A DNA stretch of 64,000 nucleotides, taken from positions 17,118,926 through 17,182,925 of the forward strand of contig CM034311.1 in the NCBI GenBank assembly GCA_019925795.1, given 5' to 3'. Every line of letters starts with the position of its first letter. The first letter of the stretch is position 1. The notes beneath the pieces are model-generated. The model had not been told where the DNA came from. It saw only the letters and a program-made list of their open reading frames with translations, and searched no databases. This DNA comes from Dendrobium chrysotoxum (lineage: Eukaryota > Streptophyta > Magnoliopsida > Asparagales > Orchidaceae). Shown piece by piece: positions 57,976-64,000 of this stretch. Position numbers and translations under genes: made by a program.

Positions 57976-60900
57976 TCAAGCCTTTATCCCACTACGTGGG
58001 GTCGGCTACATGAATCCTTTTTCTCCATTGTGTCCTGTTAAAAGTCAAATTCTCGTTTAAATCTAATAAAGAAAGATCATTTTTAATATTTTCTAACCAA
58101 GTCTTTTTAGGTCTACCTCTACCTTTCTTAACATAAGTCAAATCTAAGACCTCTACTTTCCTAACCGGGTCATCGGGAGGCCGCCGTTTTACGTGACCAA
58201 ACCATCTAAGGCGACTCTCTCTAATCTTATCTTCCACTGGAGCTACTCCAACCTTTTCACGAATATGCTCATTTCGTATCCTATCTCTAAGGGTAAAGCC
58301 ACTCATCCACCTGAGCATCCTCATCTCTGCAACACTTAACTTAGAATTATGCTTCTCTTTTAATGGCCAACATTCGGCACCGTAGATCTAAGGAACACGA
58401 ATAAATTAAAACATATGGTAATGATGAAACTTTTGGTTTCTCTCCTATGTACAGTTGATAATAGAATCATGGAAGATCAGTTTAGTTTTTTTATTTAGAT
58501 CGGAACTGAAAGCAAATTATGCGCCTGGTTCAGGATACTTGTTCTGACGTTAATTTTTTTTCTTATGCCTAGCTTTGCTTGGTGCTAGGCTGGCATCTTA
58601 TTTTTCCTAGTTCTTATGCCTCATTAACTAGGATGCAACAATAATTTATCCTTTTTAACTTGTGATTTTGCTCCAACATCATGCTATCTTTTAACATATT
58701 GTTTATTGTATGGCTTATTAAGGAACGATATTTCCATGTTCATACTGAAGAACTGTTCCTGTCACTTATTTTACTGGATGATTGAATGTATGCTAAAATG
58801 ATCTATTTTCGTATCTCATATTAACCTTAGTTTTTTTTTAAGTGATTCAACCTGGCTTCATGATTTTAGATTCAGGGCTTTTTGCCATGGCTAGTGATAA
58901 GAAGATGAAGATATTGTTAGAATGTTAATGTTTAAGCAACAATCAAAATAAAACAAATAGCTTTGAGCAATATATTGATTGATGTATTGTCATGTACAGA
59001 TGTAAACCAAACCACTTAACTGTTCACAATTATTTTGGAATCTATCAAATTAAAGTTAGATAGTAATTTATGACATACAAAGAAATTCTATACATGATTA
59101 AAGCCTCAGATACTATATATTTAGTGATCTGCGGTAGTTAATTTATAAAATAGTTAGAGCTTTGTTCGGATACTATGAAAGAACTTGTCGCACCTTTTGT
59201 GCTTCTAATGGACAGGTTTTTCTTCTTCCACTTGCAGATTAGACTTATCAACGGACAGCTCTTTGTCATTATCAGCAAACCATCTGCAGAAGTTTCGTCT
59301 ATCATTTCAGCTTACCACTCCTCTTGGACACACTTTTAAGCCACATCAAGTTAGTGATCCTTGTTAGTTACTACTATTTTTCTGTTAACTTTACTTACCA
59401 TAGAACCAATTAAATGCAGGTTTTTCTTAAATTGAGACATGAAACCAAAGTGGAGCACCTTTTTGTAATTGATAGCTCAGCAAGGCAGTATAAACTAATA
59501 CTGGTTATGCTTCTCACCACCCTTCCCCTTTTTTTGTGTATTTGGAAGTTTGATAGGCGTATGTTGGTTTTCTTTATGACATTCATGTTACTTCTGAGAT
59601 TACACTGGTGATTTTTTTCGTTCGTGTAACTCCTGATGTTTTACTGTTGACCGTTTTCATTGCCATGTTTTAAGCATCCATTTCTCCAAAGCATCTTTCA
59701 TTTTAACTTTGTATGTACTAGCGATGCCCCTACAGTTATCCATGTGTTGTGTTCGTCATTTTTTTTTTTTTGTAATTAATTTTTGGGATTAAGAAAAGGG
59801 TGCATGGAAAATATGAGAAAATGATTATCTCAACCATTCTACTTAATTCCTTTGGATCATCTTTTTTGCTGTTTTGTTTTTCAGACAATTGCCACCATAA
59901 AAATATAACTTACAATCAGATCTCTAATAAACTCTGATTGCGGTAAGAACGTTGCTATCCAGGTTTTTGAGGAGTATAAAAATTTATAATATCTACAGTA
60001 TAAAAAAAATTATTTTCCTGGTAATAATTTTATAGATATTTTACAAATAGCTGTATCCGGGTGGATCCTTTTATTAGACTTTTTGGCTTATGGAATCTAA
60101 ACTGTTTATGCAACTTATCCGTGCAGGATTTTCTTGGTTTGGTGGAAAAATTTTACTATCTCTCTGGAAAATATGACATCGAACTTACTGTTGGTGATTC
60201 TACAATGGTAAACTTCTTTTCGAATTCATTACTGACATGGTTAATGAGTATTAGACATATGTTCTATATGCAAATTTTGTAGGAAAATTCTTTCTTGCGG
60301 ACACTTGGCTTTGTTGAACTGGACTTGCCAGAGCCACCTGAGAAGGCAGCACAACCTCCTCCACAGCCTGCTGACCCATACTTAAGATACGGGCCCAAAG
60401 AAGAAATAACTCACATCTTCCGAGCACCAGAGAAGAGACCACCAAAGGAGCTGTCACTTGCATTCTTGGCTCTCACCTTTTTACCACTTATTGGCTTTAT
60501 AATTGGGGTGCGTTCTTCTTCTTTTTCCTACAGTTTATTATATCGTTCGCAGACTTTGGCTATCATAATTTTGGAAATTAATATCACAGTTTTTATAATT
60601 GTCCGAAACTGATTTGAAGCGGGCATTTCAGGCAAAATAAAAAATAAAAAAATTCTAGCCATGGAACCAGCTTTTGCATTTAATATTTATAAGAATTTTT
60701 TAATAAAATAGTAATGCTCTTGACATTTTAATAGTTTAACAACTACAACATCAAACCTTCATCCCACTATAGGGAGTCGACTACATGGAGTCGACTACAT
60801 GAATTTTTTTTCTCCATTATATCCTACTAAGAGTCAAATTATCATTTAAATCAAATAAAACAGGTCATTTCTAATATTTTTAACCATTTTAGATCCGCTA

Positions 60901-61423
60901 TCTTATTTATTATCGGCCGGATCTAATACATCTACTCTCGTAACCGGTTCATGTTTTATGATTTTTTAATTGCACATAATAAAAAAATATCACATTGTAT
61001 ATTTTGCAGCTGATTAGACTGGGAGTAAACCTGAAGTTCTTCCCATCTTCCCCTGGTCCCGCTGCATTTAGCATTCTTTTTCATGCCGGCATTGCAGCTG
61101 TTCTTCTGCTTTATGGGCTTTTCTGGTTGAAGGTTTGTGCTATTTACATAAAAGAGAAAAAATTGAAACAGAATTTTGATTAATTGCTAACTTTTTGCTT
61201 TTATTTCAAAGTAACTTTAATGATTTTGAGATTCATTCTCATTAATTTTTAATGCCAAGTTGTGAACTAATCATAAGACTCTCATTGCTCTCTTTCTATG
61301 AAACAGTTGGATCTGTTCACCGCTTTGAAGGCCCTTTGTTTCCTCGGTCCTTTCCTGATTTTTGTGGGCCATCGGACTCTCTCCTACCTTGCTTCAACAT
61401 CTGCAAAGCTGAAGTCCTCTTAA
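45755..61423 (+). CDS. RPN2: RPN2 (ribophorin II), OST complex subunit, 19 exons, 692 aa
   Basis: Subunit of the oligosaccharyltransferase complex, which N-glycosylates nascent proteins in the ER membrane. Exons: 45755-45903, 46216-46408, 46502-46591, 46804-46860, 46970-47039, 47818-47882, 48217-48271, 49578-49705, 49804-49919, 50298-50367, 51105-51209, 51428-51517, 51605-51753, 59238-59349, 59420-59503, 60127-60207, 60283-60507, 61010-61132, 61307-61423; total 2,079 nt, in phase throughout, close to the roughly 690 residues of plant homologues. The protein has a signal peptide ([12 protein letters not shown]), a lumenal part with [61 protein letters not shown] and [19 protein letters not shown], then three C-terminal membrane segments (about residues 580-600, 620-645, 655-675). 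Start chosen at 45,755; an in-frame ATG at 45,710 would lengthen the signal peptide by 15. All introns are GT-AG except intron 9, whose donor reads GA. Confidence 0.93.
49920..50297 (+). other. RPN2 intron 9 with GA donor
   Basis: The exon 9 reading frame and the conserved residues on both sides require the junction after 49,919 and before 50,298. The intron then starts GAAAGT and ends TGCAG. A perfect donor would need a single T at 49,921. The nearest GT (49,924, AAA|GTATCT) would add four bases and cause a stop at the start of exon 11. Confidence 0.8.
51775..52150. repeat. About 195-bp tandem duplication in intron 13
   Basis: Units start near 51,777 and 51,972 and share GTTAGTTGARAACATRTA, GGCTTT, GCATTGGAAGAG and CTGAGAGAGGG with about 80 percent identity. 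The first unit begins about 20 bases after the exon 13 donor. Confidence 0.7.
52560..53400 (+). mobile_element. Degenerate RTE-type LINE fragment
   Basis: Plus-strand reading: [42 protein letters not shown], the C-terminal end of an RTE-type reverse transcriptase. After the nested MITE it resumes [17 protein letters not shown] and ends near SWARL. Many stops; inactive. Confidence 0.65.
52879..53202. mobile_element. TTA-type MITE nested in the LINE
   Basis: 324 bp with imperfect terminal inverted repeats (GGAGCTACTTTGTTTGAT left; GAGGTTGTTTGGTTCGAT inward from the right) and TTA on both sides (52,876-52,878 and 53,203-53,205), the signature of PIF/Harbinger-type MITEs. Removing it restores the order of the LINE reading. 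Confidence 0.65.
53540..57010. repeat. Diverged segmental duplication within intron 13
   Basis: Segments at 53,540-54,000 and 55,675-55,980 match 56,210-56,640 and 56,720-57,000 in the same order: GGTGTTSAATCTYCTTTTATGG, TGGAGGTCTAGAT and CAAAACATGATTATGCAAGA. The first copy is split by about 590 bp at 54,000-54,590 and by the MITE at 54,648-55,664, both absent from the second copy. Confidence 0.7.
54648..55664. mobile_element. 1-kb TTA-type MITE (Tourist/PIF-Harbinger-like) in intron 13
   Basis: 1,017 bp. Left end GGGGCCGTTTGGCA, right end (inward) GAGGATGTTTGGCA, flanked by TTA on both sides (54,645-54,647 and 55,665-55,667). Subterminal parts repeat GGATTTAC/AAATCC motifs and the middle is almost pure A/T. 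No transposase frame. The duplicated segment at 56,710-56,740 gives an empty site. Confidence 0.75.
57945..58378 (-). mobile_element. 5'-truncated RTE-type LINE with 20-bp target duplication
   Basis: The minus strand carries a 110-codon frame (57,992-58,324): [56 protein letters not shown] and [12 protein letters not shown], the C-terminal end of RTE reverse transcriptase. It ends in a (TTG)n tail (CAA repeats at 57,945-57,974 on the plus strand). A 20-bp duplication ACCGTAGATCTAAGGAACAC flanks it (57,925-57,944; 58,379-58,398). The open frame suggests a fairly recent insertion. Confidence 0.85.
60731..60955 (-). mobile_element. RTE-type LINE 3' fragment in RPN2 intron 17
   Basis: Minus-strand remnant related to 57,945-58,378 (shares CATCCCACTA, TTTTTCTCCATT, AAGAGTCAAATT, GATC patterns). 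GGAGTCGACTACAT is duplicated in tandem at about 60,776 and 60,790. No open frame. Confidence 0.65.
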
Positions 61424-61723
61424 GAAGTTGTTTTTCGAGGCTTATAGGGTTTCAAAAGGTATTTATTTTAAACAATTTTGAGGCTAAAAATAACTAAGTA
61501 GGCTGGAGAAGAGTGTGTTGTATTTTAGCTAATTATTTTTAAAAAATTTTTCGAACTCCCTACTTTATTACTCGGCGATCTGCTTGGTAGTCATATTCTG
61601 GATGGATAGCTTGTGCTAGAAGTCTGCTGTTTAGAGAAGGATTTTATTGCTTATTTTATGATTTAGAACTGGAACTCTTCGTGTGATTTTGGGACTCGTA
61701 TTTTAATGATTCTTGCAGAAGTA

Positions 61724-61729
61724 AATAAA
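61724..61729 (+). terminator. Candidate polyadenylation signal of RPN2
   Basis: AATAAA, 300 bases after the stop codon at 61,421-61,423, following a T-rich region. The length of the 3' UTR is plausible for a plant gene, but plant signals are degenerate. Confidence 0.4.
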
Positions 61730-61894
61730 TAGAGCTTGGATTAATTTTTGTGCTAATTTGATTGCTTGAAAGAGAAGTTTGAAAAACATTTTTTTTAATC
61801 TACAAGTATCCAAATAGTTTCTCAAATGTTTTATCCTGCTCTTGAAGAATTGTTAAGGGATCAGAATTAAGTTTATTAGATGAACAAAGTATTA

Positions 61895-62139
61895 GGCTTC
61901 GTTTGGATAGTATTTTTGCTGTTTTTTAAAATAATTTTTTAATATATACAAATTTTATATTAGAAATTTTTTAGAAAGAATTAAAAAAGCTGTTTCAAAT
62001 AAAGGTTTTGTTTGGGGCAGCTTTTTTATTATTTTTTAAAATAATTTTTTAGTAAAAAAATTTATAATTTAAAAAATTTTTATACTAAAAAGTTATTTTA
62101 GAAAGCAGCAAAAAAGTTGTCCCAAACAAAACAGAAGTC
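61895..62139. mobile_element. TTA-type MITE downstream of RPN2
   Basis: About 245 bp, left end GGCTTCGTTTGG, right end (inward) GACTTCTGTTTTGTTTGG, with TTA at both borders. Interior is a strongly self-complementary run of A/T with AGCTTTTTT and AAAAAAGCT-like arms. Confidence 0.55.
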
Positions 62140-62632
62140 TTAGTTAATCATGACCAAGGATATGTTTTTTTGTTATTGCTTTGGCATTTTATTATTTTGT
62201 TTTTATTTTTTCATTCACTTTCAATTGAAATTAAAGAAAATCACCAAGTGATGGTGAGAAGGTATTTTTCAAAAAAAATTTAACAAGAAGATTTTTAAAA
62301 ATTATAACAAACTTTAAGAGGAGAAAGGACAGTTTGTTGGAAGCTGATGTGGCAGTTTGAAGGGTTTATTATACTTCAGAAAAATTTGGTTATATTGAAG
62401 AAGAATATTGATATTATTTAGATTCAATAATTTTGTATACTCTCTTTGAAATAAGATTTTTATTTGTTAATTTTTTTGAATGTATGTATTTTTTTATATT
62501 GATATAAAGTTTGAATGATATTTATAGAAGTTCTTACAAGTAGTTTTGATAATTAATATACTATCAAAATTTATGTAATAATAATTTAGATTTTTGAGAA
62601 TATGTAACTCATTTGTCACTCATTGGAGATTA

Positions 62633-62960
62633 AGGCTTTATTTGGGGTAGTTTTTTTTTTAGCTATTTTTTAAAATAGTTTTATAGTATCAAAATTTTCT
62701 GAATTAAAAATTTTCTATTAGAAATTTATTTTAGAAAGTATTTTTTTAGTACAAAATTTTTTTTAATTAAAAATTTTTATATTAGAAGGTTGTTTAGGAA
62801 GAAAAAAATTTAATTGAAAAAAAAAGTTTATTAAAAAGTTGTTTTAGAAAGCATTAAAAAAATTGTCTTAATAAAGTCTAGCTTTTACTATTTTATTTAG
62901 TAAATTTTTAGTGCAAAAGCAGCAAAAAAATAAGGGTCAAAAGTTATCCCAAATGAAGAT
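62633..62960. mobile_element. Second TTA-type MITE, related to the preceding
   Basis: About 328 bp, left end AGGCTTTATTTGGGGTAG, right end (inward) ATCTTCATTTGGGATAAC, with TTA at both borders. The interior resembles the MITE at 61,895, so both probably belong to one family. Confidence 0.5.
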
Positions 62961-63493
62961 TTAGATACTTGCTTCTCTTTTCTTTGGTATGTAAGCATGA
63001 TTAACATTATGTCATAAGACTTGCTTTATTAACATCATAATTTTAACAAAGTTCTTCATTTGTGTCAAGGAGGGTTATGAAACTTTTTTGAAAGTTTTTT
63101 TCATGGTGCAATCCAAAACTTGTGGTATAAGATATTAGAGGATTTCAAAAATAATATTAGAATGTTTGTCAATATTATTCAATGATGTTAATTTGAGCGA
63201 GAAATGTCGAGGGAAACTTATCAAAATCTTTTAACATATTTAAATATTATTTGTTCGAGCATTATTCGATGTCATTAATGTGTAAAGAAGGTTGAGAGAA
63301 ATTCATCAAAAATTTTTGGTCTATTTGAAGTTATTTGCAAGAGTATTATTCAATGATATCATCATGCATGGAAGAGGCATTGCTGATCAACCATAGCCAT
63401 CGAATTATTTTTGATTTGAGCTCCACCATAAATCTTCACCTGCTGACTTTCACTATCAACCGTCACTAATGAACCATTACTATTAGGTTAACG

Positions 63494-63971
63494 TAGTGGT
63501 GTAAACGAGTCGAGTAGAGCTCGAGTAATCTCTGGCTTGAGCTTGAGCTTGATTAGTTAATCGAGCTTGAGCTTTATTCGATGAGTTCGAGCTTAAGCTT
63601 GAGCTTTATTCAATGAGTTCGAGCTGGCTAACGAGCCGTCTTGTTTATTATGAAATAGAGAAAATGATTATGATTTAAGAATTATTATAATAAAATAGTA
63701 AAAAGAATGAGAAATTATATAAAAAATAAAAAATCCTTTAATATAAGAAAATGAATATAATTTTCAAATATTTTGAATAATTTTGTACTTAAAATCTTGA
63801 ATCTTAATATATTTTAAGTATATTTTATATTAATATTTTTTAAACGAGCCAGTTGCGAGTTAACGAGTAGAGTCGGAGTTGGCTCAAACTTGGCTTGGTA
63901 GCTTAGCGAGCTTGGCTCATGAGCCATTTATTGAGCCGAGTCCTAGTCGGCTTGACTCACTTACAGCCCTA
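63494..63971. mobile_element. hAT-like MITE rich in GAGCTTGAGC motifs
   Basis: 478 bp. Left end TAGTGGTGTAAACGAGTCGAG and right end (inward) TAGGGCTGTAAGTGAGTCAAG form imperfect inverted repeats, flanked by an 8-bp duplication GGTTAACG / GGTTAATG (7 of 8). Repeated GAGCTTGAGCTT motifs near the left end and GAGCC motifs near the right are shared by a widespread plant repeat type. Confidence 0.7.
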
Positions 63972-64000
63972 GGTTAATGTGACTCGACCTCTACCATTGG

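Larger units (their letters stand above)
51754..59237 (+). other. RPN2 intron 13, 7.5 kb, built from repeats
   Basis: Contains a 195-bp tandem duplication next to the donor, a degenerate RTE LINE with a nested MITE, a diverged large segmental duplication interrupted by a 1-kb MITE, and a 5'-truncated RTE LINE with target duplication. Exons 13 and 14 join in phase across it. Confidence 0.85.

Noticed and set aside
1..64000. tRNA, rRNA or other structured RNA genes
   Set aside because: None recognised by eye; the TGGTATCAGA sequences at 16,542 and near 41,505 are retroelement primer-binding sites, not tRNA genes.

Overview
The window is nuclear DNA of a flowering plant with a repeat-rich genome. 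The evidence is one intron-rich, plant-type host gene (ribophorin II) surrounded by plant LTR-retrotransposon lineages (Athila, Tat, SIRE/Maximus-type and a short-LTR copia), RTE-type LINE fragments and MITEs. I cannot name the species from the sequence.

Layout. 1-1,850: AT-rich tail of a gypsy element, with a cluster of GC-rich dyad motifs in the first 650 bases. 1,890-4,992: decayed Athila-type Ty3/gypsy gag-pol (minus). 4,993-5,592: 600-bp dispersed repeat, present again at 30,276-30,873. 5,826-6,745: minisatellite with a dyad core. 7,020-13,973: decayed Tat-type Ty3/gypsy element (minus), with a primer-binding site at its 5' end. 14,896-26,469: an almost complete, young SIRE-type copia element (plus; 1,644- and 1,660-bp LTRs, target duplication ATGCA), with gag, pol and an extra 3' ORF. 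26,475-30,275: AT-rich, no gene seen. 31,894-34,930: second decayed Tat-type pol (minus). About 35,109-35,325: relic of an F-box gene. 36,805-41,822: degenerate short-LTR copia element (minus) with a rearranged inverted LTR piece beside it. 43,800-44,290: Tat-like gag relic (minus). 45,755-61,423: RPN2 (ribophorin II), 19 coding exons, 692 codons, with a 7.5-kb intron 13 filled with repeats. 61,895-63,971: three MITEs.

Most notable observations. (1) The SIRE-type element carries about 14 copies per LTR, and about 15 more copies immediately upstream of its extra ORF, of a 15-bp dyad with consensus ATCGTCC-N-GGACGAT. The internal array is followed by a TATA box and then the ORF start, so both coding modules of the element appear to have the same repeated palindromic control region. 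Variant copies with matched changes in both arms suggest the symmetry itself is maintained. (2) In RPN2 the intron 9 donor reads AG|GAAAGT, one base away from a perfect AG|GTAAGT, while every other junction and the whole reading frame are intact. (3) Dyad-cored arrays also occur in the non-coding parts of two unrelated gypsy relics in the same window.

RPN2 is the only gene I would call a working host gene. Everything else is mobile-element coding sequence, mostly broken, or repeats. All alignments, counts and divergence values were made by eye.
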